DNA from: Pseudaeromonas sp963677375
Lineage (GTDB): Bacteria > Pseudomonadota > Gammaproteobacteria > Enterobacterales > Aeromonadaceae
Assembly (NCBI GenBank): GCA_963677375.2
Contig: CAXXIF010000004.1
Span: forward strand, 248,001-312,000
Direction: 5' to 3'
DNA length: 64,000 bases
Shown here: piece after piece, positions 25,593 through 35,492 of the stretch
Numbering within the stretch: the stretch's first letter is position 1
Layout of the letters: every line of letters starts with the position of its first letter
The notes under the pieces: generated by a model
The model's database searches: none
Seen by the model: the letters and a program-made list of their open reading frames with translations, nothing else
Told to the model about the DNA's origin: nothing
Made by a program: the position numbers and the translations under genes

Positions 25593-26486
25593 ATGAATAT
25601 CACACTGAAGCAATTACGGCTGTTTGTCGCTGTGGCGCAGGCCGGGAATCTGGCGGAAGCGGCCTCGCGGCTGTTTATTACCAAGGCAGCGGCCAGCATG
25701 TCGCTGCAAGAGTTGGAAAAGCAGCTCGACTGTCGCCTGTTTGATCGAGTGCGGAATCGGTTGCAACTCAATACGCAAGGTGCCCAGTTACTGCCGTTGG
25801 CCGATGAGTTATTGCAACGTCTGGATACGATCGAGCACCTATTCCAGCGTTCGGATCGTGCCAACGGGGTACTGCATATCGGTGCCAGCCATACCATTGG
25901 CAATTACCTGTTACCCCGATTGATCGCCGACTTCGCGCAGCTTCACCCCCACATCGAGTTCAAAGTCGAGATCAGTAACACTCAGACCGTCGTCAGCCAG
26001 TTGACTGATTTCCGTCTGGACATGGCATTGCTGGAGGGGACTCTCAGTGATGGCAACTTGTGTCAGCAGGAGTGGATGCCGGATCGCATGCTGGTCGTGG
26101 CAGCACCGGATCACCCCTTGGCCCGGGCAGGCCGTTTGTGCATGGCCGATCTGGAACAACAACGCTGGTTGCTCCGCGAGCAGGGCTCCGGCAGTCGTGA
26201 ACAGTTCCATCGATTGATCGGTTCCCATCTGCAAAGCTGGCAGCCGGGGCTAGAACTCAATACCACAGAATCGATTCTAAATGCGGTCGCCTGCGGCTTG
26301 GGCTTGTGCCTGCTTTCCGGGTTAGCCACAGCAGCGGCGGTGCGGGATGGACGGGTGGTGGCCCTGGATTTGCAACCTGAGATCCAGCGGCCGCTGCGCT
26401 TGGCCTGGAACAAAGAAAAGTACCTGCATCCAGTCTTGGCGGAGTTTATCGCCTTCTGTCATCGCAGCTCGCCCAGTGTCGAATGA
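25593..26486 (+). CDS. LysR-family transcriptional regulator
   Basis: 297 residues. The N-terminal winged helix (about 1-65) shows the usual LysR pattern (LKQLRLFVAVAQAGNLAEAA ... LFDR). The C-terminal periplasmic-binding-like domain (about 90-290) would bind an effector. The sequence resembles CysB/CbbR-type regulators only in general shape, so no specific regulon is assigned. Divergent from the TDT transporter, its probable target, and 112 bp upstream of pdxB. Confidence 0.85.
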   Translation: MNITLKQLRLFVAVAQAGNLAEAASRLFITKAAASMSLQELEKQLDCRLFDRVRNRLQLNTQGAQLLPLADELLQRLDTIEHLFQRSDRANGVLHIGASHTIGNYLLPRLIADFAQLHPHIEFKVEISNTQTVVSQLTDFRLDMALLEGTLSDGNLCQQEWMPDRMLVVAAPDHPLARAGRLCMADLEQQRWLLREQGSGSREQFHRLIGSHLQSWQPGLELNTTESILNAVACGLGLCLLSGLATAAAVRDGRVVALDLQPEIQRPLRLAWNKEKYLHPVLAEFIAFCHRSSPSVE

Positions 26487-26598
26487 TGCTGAGGGTAAAC
26501 AGCTGCATCCCGAGCTGCCCAAGCCCCGATCATCTGGCTACAATGGGGCGCTTGGCCTGATGAGGCCAGTCTGACCGCGAGCGACAGAGGATGAGACG

Positions 26599-27714
26599 AT
26601 GCGGATCTTGATTGATGAAAATATGCCGGTTGCCGAGACGCTATTTGCCGAGTTGGGGGAGCTGGTGCGTGTTCCCGGTCGTCACATGACGGCGGAACAG
26701 GTGGCTGAAGCCGATGTCTTATTGGTGCGTTCCGTGACCCGAGTGGATGCGGCGTTGCTGGCCCAGGCTCACCGTTTAACGTTCGTGGGCACGGCGACTA
26801 TAGGGACGGATCATATCGATCAAGCCTTGCTGGCCGAACGCGGCATAGCTTTTAGCAGTGCACCCGGCTGTAACAAGATCAGCGTGGGGGAGTATGTCAT
26901 CAGCGCCTTGTTGGTATTGGCGGAACGGTATCAGCTTTCCCTGGCTGGCATGACGTTAGGGGTTGTGGGCGCCGGTAATACCGGCTCTGCCGTAGCCGCG
27001 AAGGCTCAGGCGCTGGGCATGCAGGTTTGTCTGTGTGATCCGCCGCTTCAGGCTGCTGGAGACAGCCGTGAGTTTGTCTCCTACGACACGGCGCTGGGCT
27101 GCGATGTGGTGTCGTTCCATGTCCCGCTCATCGATGGGGGTGAGTCTCCGACCCGCCATCTATTGGATGCCGAACGCATCGCCGCCTTACCTGGCGGGCA
27201 GTTCCTGATCAACGCCAGCCGTGGCGAGGTGTGGGATAACCTGTCACTGCTACTACGCCAGCAAGGTGGCGAGCCGCTGCGTCTGGTGATGGATGTCTGG
27301 GAACATGAGCCGGAGATCCTGCAGGAGTTGATTCCCTATACCGAACTGGCGACCCAGCATATTGCGGGCTACAGCCTGGAAGGCAAAGTGAGGGGAACCT
27401 ATCAGCTGTATCAGGCTTACTGCCAGTTTGCGGGCTTGCCGGTCCACCATACCTGGCAGGCGTTACTACCGTCGCCGGCCATTGCCAGTGTGCAGTTGCA
27501 GGGGACGCTGACGGCCGCGAACCTCCAGCAGCTGGTGCATCTGGTCTATGATGTGCGCCGGGATGATGCCCGTTTTCGCATGGAATATCAGGATGCAGCC
27601 AGCTTTGATCGACTGCGGAAACAGTATCCCGAACGTCGGGAGTGGTCATCCTTGACGTTGTACGGCTGTACCGATCCCAGACTTGCGGCCCTTGGGTTTT
27701 CAGTCGCCGATTGA
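26599..27714 (+). CDS. pdxB: Erythronate-4-phosphate dehydrogenase PdxB
   Basis: 371 residues. Second step of the DXP-dependent pyridoxal phosphate pathway, oxidising 4-phosphoerythronate. The N-terminal MRILIDENMPVAETLF, the NAD-binding GVVGAGNTGSAVAAKA near 118-133, and DVWEHEPEI near 230 are characteristic of PdxB, as is the C-terminal dimerisation domain absent from other 2-hydroxyacid dehydrogenases. It heads the conserved pdxB-asd/usg-fimV-truA block. Confidence 0.95.
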   Translation: MRILIDENMPVAETLFAELGELVRVPGRHMTAEQVAEADVLLVRSVTRVDAALLAQAHRLTFVGTATIGTDHIDQALLAERGIAFSSAPGCNKISVGEYVISALLVLAERYQLSLAGMTLGVVGAGNTGSAVAAKAQALGMQVCLCDPPLQAAGDSREFVSYDTALGCDVVSFHVPLIDGGESPTRHLLDAERIAALPGGQFLINASRGEVWDNLSLLLRQQGGEPLRLVMDVWEHEPEILQELIPYTELATQHIAGYSLEGKVRGTYQLYQAYCQFAGLPVHHTWQALLPSPAIASVQLQGTLTAANLQQLVHLVYDVRRDDARFRMEYQDAASFDRLRKQYPERREWSSLTLYGCTDPRLAALGFSVAD

Positions 27715-27771
27715 TTGTTACGCCACAAGCAGTTTTTACAACATAATAAGCAACATGATGAGGTTGAGATA

Positions 27772-28782
27772 ATGAGCCAGCGTTTTGATATTGCCATTCT
27801 GGGTGTTGATGGTCTGGGTGGCGAAACCCTGCTGGAGTTGCTCGAAGAGCGAGAGTTCCCGGTCGGAACCCTGTACCCCTTAGTGGTAGAGATGGCCGAA
27901 TTGGAAAGTGTGCGCTTCGCGGGCCGAACTCTGGCGGTGGAGGCTGTGGCCGATTTTGACTGGACTCAGGTGCAGTTGGCTTTCTTCATGGCAGGCTCAG
28001 CAGCGACCGCTGCCTGGGCTCAGGCGGCTGCCGATGCCGGATGTGTGGTGGTGGATAACAGCCTTCATTATCGGGATGATTTTTCGGTCCCGCTGATTAT
28101 TCCCGAAGTGAATGGTGACGAGTTGGCGGATGTTCGTCAGCGTAACCTGGTGGCGAGTCCGACCTGTATCGTTACCGAATTGATGCTGGCGTTGAAACCC
28201 ATTCACGATGAGGTCGGTGTGGCTCGCGTCAATGTGGTCAGTCTGCAATCTGTGTCCGGCACCGGCAAGGCTGGTATTCAGGAGTTGGCCAAACAGACCG
28301 CCAGTCTGTTGAACGGTCGACCGGCGGAAGCCGAGACCTACGCCGCGCAAATTGCTTTTAACCTGTTGCCGCAGATCGATGAGGTAACCGACAGTGGTTT
28401 CACTCTCGAAGAGACCCGTATGGAGAGTGAGGTCCAGCGTTTGCTTGGTGATGAACGCATCGGGGTGAATGCAACCTGTGTACGGGTGCCGGTCTTTTAT
28501 GGTCACAGTCAGGTGGTCCATCTGGAGACTCAGCATGGCTGCGATCTGGAGGAGATCCGGCGGGTGCTCTCCGCCGCTCCGGGCGTCAATTTGCAGGAAG
28601 ACGAGCTGGTGACGCCTGTGACTCATGGTGCGGGCCAAAGTGGGGTGTTCATTTCTCGGCTGCGGAAGGATGGCTCACACCCGCAAGGTTTCAATTTCTG
28701 GCTGGTCACCGACAACATCCGCAAGGGTGGGGCGCTCAACTGTCTGCAGATCGCCGAAAGCTTGATCCAGGACCATCTGTGA
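27772..28782 (+). CDS. Aspartate-semialdehyde dehydrogenase homologue (Asd2/Usg)
   Basis: 336 residues from the ATG at 27772. By position next to pdxB this is the usg gene of enterobacteria, but unlike E. coli Usg it keeps apparent ASADH catalytic residues. These are a cysteine in ASPTCIVTEL where Usg has serine, the glutamine of LQSVSGTG, and the arginine and histidine of CVRVPVFYGHSQ. The N-terminal GVDGLGGETLLELL is a slightly changed NADP loop. It may therefore be an active second ASADH, as known in Vibrio, making aspartate semialdehyde for lysine, threonine and methionine synthesis. Confidence 0.85.
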   Translation: MSQRFDIAILGVDGLGGETLLELLEEREFPVGTLYPLVVEMAELESVRFAGRTLAVEAVADFDWTQVQLAFFMAGSAATAAWAQAAADAGCVVVDNSLHYRDDFSVPLIIPEVNGDELADVRQRNLVASPTCIVTELMLALKPIHDEVGVARVNVVSLQSVSGTGKAGIQELAKQTASLLNGRPAEAETYAAQIAFNLLPQIDEVTDSGFTLEETRMESEVQRLLGDERIGVNATCVRVPVFYGHSQVVHLETQHGCDLEEIRRVLSAAPGVNLQEDELVTPVTHGAGQSGVFISRLRKDGSHPQGFNFWLVTDNIRKGGALNCLQIAESLIQDHL

Positions 28783-28788
28783 TGTGAC

Positions 28789-28815
28789 ACGGGCCGCAAT
28801 CAGCGGCCCGTCTTT
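28789..28815 (+). terminator. Terminator after asd2/usg
   Basis: ACGGGCCGC / GCGGCCCGT stem with a five-base loop and CTTT behind it. Confidence 0.75.
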
Positions 28816-28968
28816 CATCTGGAAATATCAATCAAATCAAATTTTTCCTAGACTTACCGCAGGAATCTTCCCGCTGCTGTTTACTGGTATGGCGCGAGGG
28901 AGTGTTTTATATTGGAGCTGTCTTGCCTCTGCCTTCTCCACGTTAGGCCTATTCACGAAGGAACGATT

Positions 28969-31365
28969 ATGGGACTGCACTTCTCCCGTCTGGCGTTAGC
29001 CGTCGCACTCTCTTTGCAACTGACGGCTCCACTGTATGCGGCTGAACAACTGGATGAATTTTACATCGAGATCAAAGGGCCGGATAAAGCAACCGCCTCG
29101 CCTTTGGTTCCCGCCAGCCCCCAGCCGTTAGCGACACCAGTTCAGTCAGCGCCAGTTCAACCCAAGCCGGTCGTCAAGCCCAGTGTGCGGAAGTCCACGC
29201 TGAAAGCGGGTGTTCCGCAGCCATTTTTGGCGACCGAAGAGGCCGCTACGGTGGATGACAGTGCCACGGCGGGAGTCTATGGTCCGGTCAAGAGCAGTGA
29301 CACCCTGTGGTCCATCGCACAACGGGTACGTCCGAGTGGTCAGGTCTCTATCAATCAGACTTTGTTGGCTATCTATCGCAAGAATCCCCAAGCATTTGCC
29401 GGGGGACGTCTGAGTGGTTTGTATAAAGGCGCCCGACTGAGTTTGCCGACGCTGGCCCAGATCCAGAGTGAGAGTGAGGCTCAGGCCCAGCAGGTTCTGC
29501 GTCAAGGGGGCATGACCTTGCCTGCTCGCAGCAATAAAGCACCAGCCCGGGTGATCAAACTGTCGCCAACGGCCGAAACTACGGCGCAGGTGGCGGAAAC
29601 TGCCGCACCTGCGGTTAAACCTGTCGTTAAATTAACGCCACAGAAGCCGGGTATTGCCGCCAGTGAATCAGCACCGACACCGCCCACGGCCACCACAGTC
29701 GAGGCTGTGTCTGCTGCACAACCTGCGGCACCGGCTGCACAACCAGCTCCTGCAACTGAAGAGGTTGTCAGCAACAAGGTTGTGATTCAAGGGACGCCCG
29801 AAGTTCCCGCCACCAGCTCGGCACCATCTACCGCCACGGGTATCGATGCGTCGGTCACGGCTTTAGTGGCGCAGGCCTCGTCTGCCGCTCAGGCGACCCA
29901 GGCTGAGCCTGCTTGGCAGGCCGAGTACAAAGGCAAAATCGAGGAGTTGTCCAAGGCCAATGGTCAATTGGAATCCCAAGTTACCCAGCTGACTCAGGAT
30001 GTGGCACAACTCAAGGCTTTGCTGGAGCAAAAAGTTGCTGCTTCCGTGACGCCAGCCACCTCGGCGGCTACGGTCAGCGAGGCGGTGAAACCCGCGGATG
30101 CGGAGCCGGGATTCTGGAGCCAACTGGTTGCTACACCCCTGAATTTGGCGTTGTTGTTGCTGCTCCCCTTCCTGTTGGCCTTGGCGTTGGTCAGCCTGTG
30201 GTGGATGGCCAGAACCAAGCGTGATCAAGCGGCACGGGAACTCGATGACGCCGAGTCTACGGACTTGTTGATGGCAGAGGGTGATTCTCACTTTGACCAT
30301 CTATTGGCCGCAGATATGGTGGCAATCTCGGATCTGCCTGATTTGGATCAGCAAGATGAAACGCTGCAGCCCCAGCCAGAAATTGTCCAGGATGAACGCA
30401 AAGAACCTGCATTTACCATCCCCAATTCGTTCTCGTTGAATGAGTCGGCAAAGGGGAGTGCGCAGTCAAATCCGGAGCTGATACCCGAGTTCGGGACCGA
30501 ACCTGTTATCGATGATTTGGGTTTGGACGAGGATCTGGATCTGGATCTGTCCGTTCAGCCCGATGAGCCGAAGTGGGGCGCCGCTTCAGATGATGCGCTG
30601 GATGAGTCAGAGTTTTTGTCTGAATTGGGTCTCAGTGGAACAGAGACTCAGCCGCTGCCAGCCGAAACCATTTCATCTGCTGACGTGCCTGAGGCACCAG
30701 AGCCCATTGCCGCGACCGAGGAAGAATTTGTTCCTCGTGAAAATTTAAACATCTCCAACGATGAGCTGGATGCGCTATTTAGCAGCATGGACGAGCTGGA
30801 AAATGACCCTTCCTTCGTCAATCTGGAAGGCAGCGACGAGAGCGAAAACGAGATTGAGGTTCTGGAGAATGAGGTTCTCCCGGCGAGTGAAGACGAGATC
30901 AATCTGAAAAACAGCCTGGCGTCATTAAATCCGCAGGGCAATGATGATTCGGCCGAGATCCCCGCAGCGGACTGGTATAACGAAGCGGATGCCGCTGATC
31001 TGAACGCTCCGGTTGATGTGGATGATATAGATGCTCTGTTGGCCCAATCTGCGCCTGCTGCCAAACCGCCATTCAAGGATATTGACGAATTGCTGGCGGA
31101 GGCCGACCTCCCGGACGACAACGAAGAGCCCTATGCGGGATTATCGCTGGATGTTGGACTGGATGAATTTCCTGAAGTCTTGCCGGAGGGGGATAGTGTC
31201 GATGTGGATGCCGAAGGGGAACTCGGTGCCAAGCTGGATCTGGCTCGTGCCTACCTGGAAATCGACGACAAGAGCAGTGCGATTGAGCTGTTGAACGAAG
31301 TCATAGCCAGTGGCTCGACCCAACAAAAGGATGAGGCGCAACGTCTGCTCAAACGGTTGGCGTGA
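28969..31365 (+). CDS. fimV: FimV/HubP polar hub protein
   Basis: 798 residues from the ATG at 28969 (GAAGGAACG upstream). A cleavable signal peptide ends near residue 24 (APLYAAE). A LysM-like domain lies near residues 100-165 (YGPVKSSDTLWSIAQRV), then a Pro/Ala-rich linker, a coiled coil near 325-350, one transmembrane segment near 385-410, and a long very acidic cytoplasmic region. The end is the conserved FimV C-terminal helical domain (KLDLARAYLEIDDKSSAIELL is its core). FimV/HubP binds peptidoglycan at the pole and recruits chromosome, flagellar and chemotaxis partners. The context upstream of truA is the usual one. Confidence 0.9.
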   Translation: MGLHFSRLALAVALSLQLTAPLYAAEQLDEFYIEIKGPDKATASPLVPASPQPLATPVQSAPVQPKPVVKPSVRKSTLKAGVPQPFLATEEAATVDDSATAGVYGPVKSSDTLWSIAQRVRPSGQVSINQTLLAIYRKNPQAFAGGRLSGLYKGARLSLPTLAQIQSESEAQAQQVLRQGGMTLPARSNKAPARVIKLSPTAETTAQVAETAAPAVKPVVKLTPQKPGIAASESAPTPPTATTVEAVSAAQPAAPAAQPAPATEEVVSNKVVIQGTPEVPATSSAPSTATGIDASVTALVAQASSAAQATQAEPAWQAEYKGKIEELSKANGQLESQVTQLTQDVAQLKALLEQKVAASVTPATSAATVSEAVKPADAEPGFWSQLVATPLNLALLLLLPFLLALALVSLWWMARTKRDQAARELDDAESTDLLMAEGDSHFDHLLAADMVAISDLPDLDQQDETLQPQPEIVQDERKEPAFTIPNSFSLNESAKGSAQSNPELIPEFGTEPVIDDLGLDEDLDLDLSVQPDEPKWGAASDDALDESEFLSELGLSGTETQPLPAETISSADVPEAPEPIAATEEEFVPRENLNISNDELDALFSSMDELENDPSFVNLEGSDESENEIEVLENEVLPASEDEINLKNSLASLNPQGNDDSAEIPAADWYNEADAADLNAPVDVDDIDALLAQSAPAAKPPFKDIDELLAEADLPDDNEEPYAGLSLDVGLDEFPEVLPEGDSVDVDAEGELGAKLDLARAYLEIDDKSSAIELLNEVIASGSTQQKDEAQRLLKRLA

Positions 31366-31385
31366 TGCGGTAGGACAAAACATCC

Positions 31386-31419
31386 AAGCGGTGACCCTAG
31401 GGTCACCGCTTCTTTTTTT
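31386..31419 (+). terminator. Terminator after fimV
   Basis: AAGCGGTGACC-CTAG-GGTCACCGCTT, a perfect palindrome followed by CTTTTTTT. Confidence 0.9.
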
Positions 31420-31467
31420 GAGGGCTTCTCGTATAATCGCGGCCCGACGCAAGTAGTAAAGGAGTGG

Positions 31468-32283
31468 ATGATGCGGATAGCTCTGGGCATCGAGTACGAC
31501 GGCAGCCGTTATTTTGGCTGGCAGCGCCAACGTGAGGTGAATAGCATTCAGGCCGAACTGGAGCGCACCCTGTCGCAGATCGCCAATCATCCGGTGGCCA
31601 TCCAGTGTGCCGGTCGGACGGATGCGGGTGTCCATGCCACCGGGCAGGTAGTCCATTTCGACACGGATGCGGTACGCAACATCTCGGCTTGGACTCTGGG
31701 CGTGAATTCCAATCTTCCGCCGGATATTGCTGTGCGTTGGGCACAGCTTGTTCCCGATGATTTTCATGCCCGTTTTTCCGCCACCGCGCGACGTTATCGG
31801 TACATCATCCTCAATGCCAACCTGCGGCAGGCGATACTGGCCGGTGGAATTAGCCATTATCATGGGACGATTGATGCGGAGAAAATGCATCGTGCAGGAC
31901 AATGTCTACTCGGGGAGCATGATTTTACGTCATTCCGTGCGGTACAGTGCCAATCCAAAACGCCGTGGCGCAATATCACCCATCTGGCTGTTTCACGGAT
32001 GGGGCCTTATGTGATTCTGGATATTCGCGCCAATGCATTCTTGCATCATATGGTGCGGAATATTACCGGCTCCTTGCTGGAGGTGGGCATGGGCAATCAG
32101 CCCGAGAGTTGGGTGGCAGAGCTGTTAGCGGCGCGAGATCGCAATAGCGCTGGTGCGACCGCCAAGGCCGGTGGCTTGTACCTGGTGGATGTGACGTATC
32201 CCGACCATTTTGCCTTACCCGTTATGCCCATGGGACCGCTATGGTTACCCGATAATGCACCGGGTACGACCAGTTTTAAGTAA
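31468..32283 (+). CDS. truA: tRNA pseudouridine(38-40) synthase TruA
   Basis: 271 residues, or 270 if the second ATG at 31471 is used. Isomerises uridines 38-40 in the anticodon arm of tRNAs. The catalytic aspartate lies in CAGRTDAGVHATGQ near residue 52, with the N-terminal GIEYDGSRYFGWQRQ typical of the family. A TATAAT (31432-31437) 30 bp upstream may be its -10 element, since fimV ends in a terminator. Confidence 0.96.
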   Translation: MMRIALGIEYDGSRYFGWQRQREVNSIQAELERTLSQIANHPVAIQCAGRTDAGVHATGQVVHFDTDAVRNISAWTLGVNSNLPPDIAVRWAQLVPDDFHARFSATARRYRYIILNANLRQAILAGGISHYHGTIDAEKMHRAGQCLLGEHDFTSFRAVQCQSKTPWRNITHLAVSRMGPYVILDIRANAFLHHMVRNITGSLLEVGMGNQPESWVAELLAARDRNSAGATAKAGGLYLVDVTYPDHFALPVMPMGPLWLPDNAPGTTSFK

Positions 32284-32400
32284 ACAATACACATGATTTG
32301 TGCTTAAATGCTCGGTCATGTGCCGCTGCTGGGTTGGACTTGTTGTTACTGATACAAGGCAACGCAGAGGTAATTCTGGATGATGAAATAAAGGTATTTC

Positions 32401-33258
32401 ATGAGCTGGCTTGAGAAAATTCTTCCGAAGAGCGATAACGCCCGCCGTCATAATATTCCTGAGGGGATATGGAGCAAATGTGATGGTTGTGAGCAGGTTT
32501 TATACCGAGCTGAAGTTGAGCGCAATTTGCACGTTTGTCCCAAGTGTAGCCACCATATGCGAATTGGTGCCCGTGAGCGTTTGAACCGCTTTTTGGATGC
32601 GGATAATCGCCTGGAACTGGGTGTCGATCTTGAACCGCAGGATGTGCTGAAGTTCAAGGACACTAAACGCTATAAAGATCGGCTCTCTGCTGCGCAGAAA
32701 GACACGAATGAAAAAGATGCGCTGATTGTCATCAAAGGGCAGGTGAAAGGGGTTCCGGTTGTTGCCTGTGCCTTCGAGTTTTCCTTCATGGGGGGCTCTA
32801 TGGCTTCCGTGGTGGGTGCTCGTTTTGTCCGTGCCGTTGAGGAATGTATCAAGGAGCGTCGTGGTCTCATCTGTTTCTCCACCTCGGGTGGCGCTCGGAT
32901 GCAAGAAGCGCTGTTTTCTTTGATGCAGATGGCCAAGACCAGTGCGGCACTGGAGCGCCTGAGCAGCGAAGGCTTGCCCTATATTTCGGTGTTGACTGAT
33001 CCCACCATGGGTGGTGTATCCGCCAGTCTGGCGATGCTGGGGGATGTCAACGTCGGTGAACCCAAGGCCTTGATCGGTTTTGCCGGTCCTCGGGTTATCG
33101 AACAAACCGTTCGGGAAAAATTACCGGAAGGCTTCCAACGCTCCGAATTCCTGCTGGAAAAGGGCGCCATCGACCTCATTATCGATCGCCGGGAGATGCG
33201 GGATCGGTTGGCAGCATTGGTCGGCAAACTGATGCATGTCTCTGTGCTTGAGGAGTGA
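32401..33258 (+). CDS. accD: Acetyl-CoA carboxylase carboxyltransferase subunit beta AccD
   Basis: 285 residues. The N-terminal zinc ribbon is CDGC (27-30) and CPKC (46-49), followed by the crotonase-like carboxyltransferase fold (FMGGSMASVVGAR, STSGGARMQEA, LTDPTMGGVSAS). It works with AccA to transfer carboxyl from biotin to acetyl-CoA, the first step in fatty-acid synthesis. It lies between truA and folC, as in related bacteria. Confidence 0.97.
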   Translation: MSWLEKILPKSDNARRHNIPEGIWSKCDGCEQVLYRAEVERNLHVCPKCSHHMRIGARERLNRFLDADNRLELGVDLEPQDVLKFKDTKRYKDRLSAAQKDTNEKDALIVIKGQVKGVPVVACAFEFSFMGGSMASVVGARFVRAVEECIKERRGLICFSTSGGARMQEALFSLMQMAKTSAALERLSSEGLPYISVLTDPTMGGVSASLAMLGDVNVGEPKALIGFAGPRVIEQTVREKLPEGFQRSEFLLEKGAIDLIIDRREMRDRLAALVGKLMHVSVLEE

Positions 33259-33271
33259 GTTGGACTCTGGC

Positions 33272-34549
33272 ATGACTCTACCCGTAATGGCGCAAAGCCA
33301 GTCATTATCTGACTGGCTTTCTTATTTAGAACAATTGCACCCCAGCGTCATCGACTTAGGGCTCCACCGGGTCGGTGTTGTCGCCGATCGCCTGGCGCTG
33401 CGCCAGTTGCCCTCTGTGGTGGTGACGGTCGGTGGAACCAATGGCAAAGGGACAACCTGTGCCCTGTTAGAAGCCATCTACCGTGCGGCCGGCTATCGGG
33501 TGGGCGTCTATTCCTCGCCCCATCTGTTGCGTTATAACGAGCGGGTGCGTATCGATGGCCAAGATGTCAGCGATCAGGCCCTATGCCGGGCTTTTGCCGC
33601 CGTTGAGGAAGTTCGGAAGGATATCTCTCTGACGTTCTTCGAATTTGGCACCCTGGCGGCCCTCTGGTTATTCCGTGAGTCGGCACCGGATCTGGTACTG
33701 CTGGAGGTGGGACTGGGCGGTCGGCTGGATGCAACCAATCTGGTGGAGTCCGATCTGGCGGTTGTGACCAGCATAGCGCTGGACCATTGCGACTGGCTGG
33801 GTGATACCAAAGAGGCGATTGCCACGGAAAAAGCCGGTATATTCCGCAAGGATAAGCCTGCGATATCCGGCGAGCCAACCCCCCCCGCGACGCTGGCTGC
33901 AACGGCTCATGCCATGGGTGCGCGACTGTTGCAGGTTGGTACGGATTTCAGTCGCGTGCAGTCGGCAGCGGACTGGGATTTTAAGGGCCAGCATCAGCAG
34001 TGGTGCCATTTACCTTATCCGGCTTTGCCTCTGGATAATGCGGTAACGGCGTTGGCGGTGATCGAACAACTGACATTGGGTGTTGATGAGTCCGCCATCC
34101 GTCAGGGGCTAGCGACGGCTCGTTTGTCGGGACGCATGCAGACTCTGCGTCAACAGCCTAATGTACTCATTGATGTGGCACATAACCCGCACTCGGCCCA
34201 ATATCTGGCGAATCAGTTACGTTTGCGTGACAAGCCGGGGCGGCGATTGGGCGTCGCTGGAATGTTAAAAGATAAGGATGTGCGCCAGACTCTCGGTGAA
34301 TTGACCACCTTGATCGATGGCTGGTTTCTGGCCGATCTGCATGGACCTCGGGCGGCGACAGCCACCGAATTGGCGGCATACCTTGGCGCTGAGGTTGAGA
34401 TCTCCTGCCACGCTTCGGTACAGGCGGCCTATATGGCTGCATTGGCCGCTGCAGAGGTGCAGGACGAAATCGTTGTGCTGGGATCTTTTTATACCGTCGC
34501 CGATGTGATGGCTGCAGAGTTAAATTTTTCAGAGAAATTAGGGAGCTAA
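33272..34549 (+). CDS. folC: Folylpolyglutamate/dihydrofolate synthase FolC
   Basis: 425 residues from the ATG at 33272; an ATG at 33287 is also possible and neither has a strong ribosome-binding site. The ATP loop VTVGGTNGKGTTCALLEA lies near residues 47-65, with YSSPHLLRYNERVRI and LEVGLGGRLDATN following. It adds glutamate to dihydropteroate and folates. It ends one base before the TTG start of dedD. Confidence 0.95.
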   Translation: MTLPVMAQSQSLSDWLSYLEQLHPSVIDLGLHRVGVVADRLALRQLPSVVVTVGGTNGKGTTCALLEAIYRAAGYRVGVYSSPHLLRYNERVRIDGQDVSDQALCRAFAAVEEVRKDISLTFFEFGTLAALWLFRESAPDLVLLEVGLGGRLDATNLVESDLAVVTSIALDHCDWLGDTKEAIATEKAGIFRKDKPAISGEPTPPATLAATAHAMGARLLQVGTDFSRVQSAADWDFKGQHQQWCHLPYPALPLDNAVTALAVIEQLTLGVDESAIRQGLATARLSGRMQTLRQQPNVLIDVAHNPHSAQYLANQLRLRDKPGRRLGVAGMLKDKDVRQTLGELTTLIDGWFLADLHGPRAATATELAAYLGAEVEISCHASVQAAYMAALAAAEVQDEIVVLGSFYTVADVMAAELNFSEKLGS

Positions 34550-34550
34550 C

Positions 34551-35387
34551 TTGGCAACACAATTTCAGAACCGACTCATAGGCACTGTGATTCTGGTTTC
34601 GTTGGGGGTCATCTTTTTACCGGATTTTTTGAGCGGTAAACGCTCGAATCATCACGATCCGATCGCCAGTGTTCCTCTGCGCCCGGATGCTACCGCGCCT
34701 TTACCGGCCGTATCGGCAGCCGCTGGCACTACGGTGGTGGCCAATGCGGCCAGTGCCGGGACTTCGACGCCTGAGGGTGTGGTGGTGAATAACAATGCGG
34801 GCGCGGATGAGCAATGGTCGGTAGATGAAGTGGCCCCGACTGTGGTGGCCGGAAGCGATCAAGCTGGACAGGTGATCGCCGCCAAACCGACGACCACGCC
34901 GAATACGAGTGCGCCAGCCAAGCCCAAGATAGAAACCAAGCCGGTCGTTGTTAAGCCGGTTGAGGCTAAAGTTGCAGAGGCGAAGCCTGTCGAGGCGAAG
35001 CCCGTTAAGCCTGCCCTTCAGGCAGGGCAAATCAAGCCCTTTGTGGAGGTGGTCGAGGCAAAGCCTGCGGCTACCGGCATGGCTGCCAGCACTCCCCAGC
35101 CACTGGTTCAACCCAAGCCATTAAAGCCATCAGCCAGCAGTAGTGCTGCTTGGACGATCCAGGCCGGAGTTTTTTCCAGCGGTGATAATGCACGCACTCT
35201 GGTGGGAAAACTGCGCGCTAGCGGTTTGCCTGCCAATGTCGGTTCATTTCGCAGCGGTAGCTCGATGCTGTATCGTGTGACGGTTGGGCCGGATGTATCC
35301 CGGGATAAGCTGGATCGTTTGGTGCCTCGCGTCAGCCAGATTGCCGGTACTTCGGCTAAAGTGATTGCCTACAACCCGCTGGGGTAG
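34551..35387 (+). CDS. dedD: SPOR-domain cell-division protein DedD
   Basis: 278 residues starting with TTG at 34551, directly after the folC stop, with GGGAGC as ribosome-binding site. A single N-terminal transmembrane segment (about residues 8-25) is followed by a Pro/Ala/Lys-rich periplasmic linker and a C-terminal SPOR domain (about 198-275, WTIQAGVFSSGDNARTLVGK). DedD binds denuded septal peptidoglycan and supports constriction. The linker holds near-repeats of VEAKP. Confidence 0.88.
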   Translation: MATQFQNRLIGTVILVSLGVIFLPDFLSGKRSNHHDPIASVPLRPDATAPLPAVSAAAGTTVVANAASAGTSTPEGVVVNNNAGADEQWSVDEVAPTVVAGSDQAGQVIAAKPTTTPNTSAPAKPKIETKPVVVKPVEAKVAEAKPVEAKPVKPALQAGQIKPFVEVVEAKPAATGMAASTPQPLVQPKPLKPSASSSAAWTIQAGVFSSGDNARTLVGKLRASGLPANVGSFRSGSSMLYRVTVGPDVSRDKLDRLVPRVSQIAGTSAKVIAYNPLG

Positions 35388-35428
35388 TCGTTGCTCTCCC
35401 ACTGCGAGAGTCAAATAGCATGAAAAAG

Positions 35429-35455
35429 GAGGTGAATATTCACCTCTTTTTTTTT
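35429..35455 (+). terminator. Terminator after dedD
   Basis: GAGGTGAATATTCACCTC perfect palindrome followed by nine T. Confidence 0.9.
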
Positions 35456-35492
35456 ATTGTCGCCGCATCAAGAGCGGAAAGGGAGTGTGTGG

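Noticed and set aside
24941..25903. 320-codon minus-strand ORF overlapping the TDT and lysR genes
   Set aside because: It runs through parts of two well-supported genes in another frame and shows no domain.
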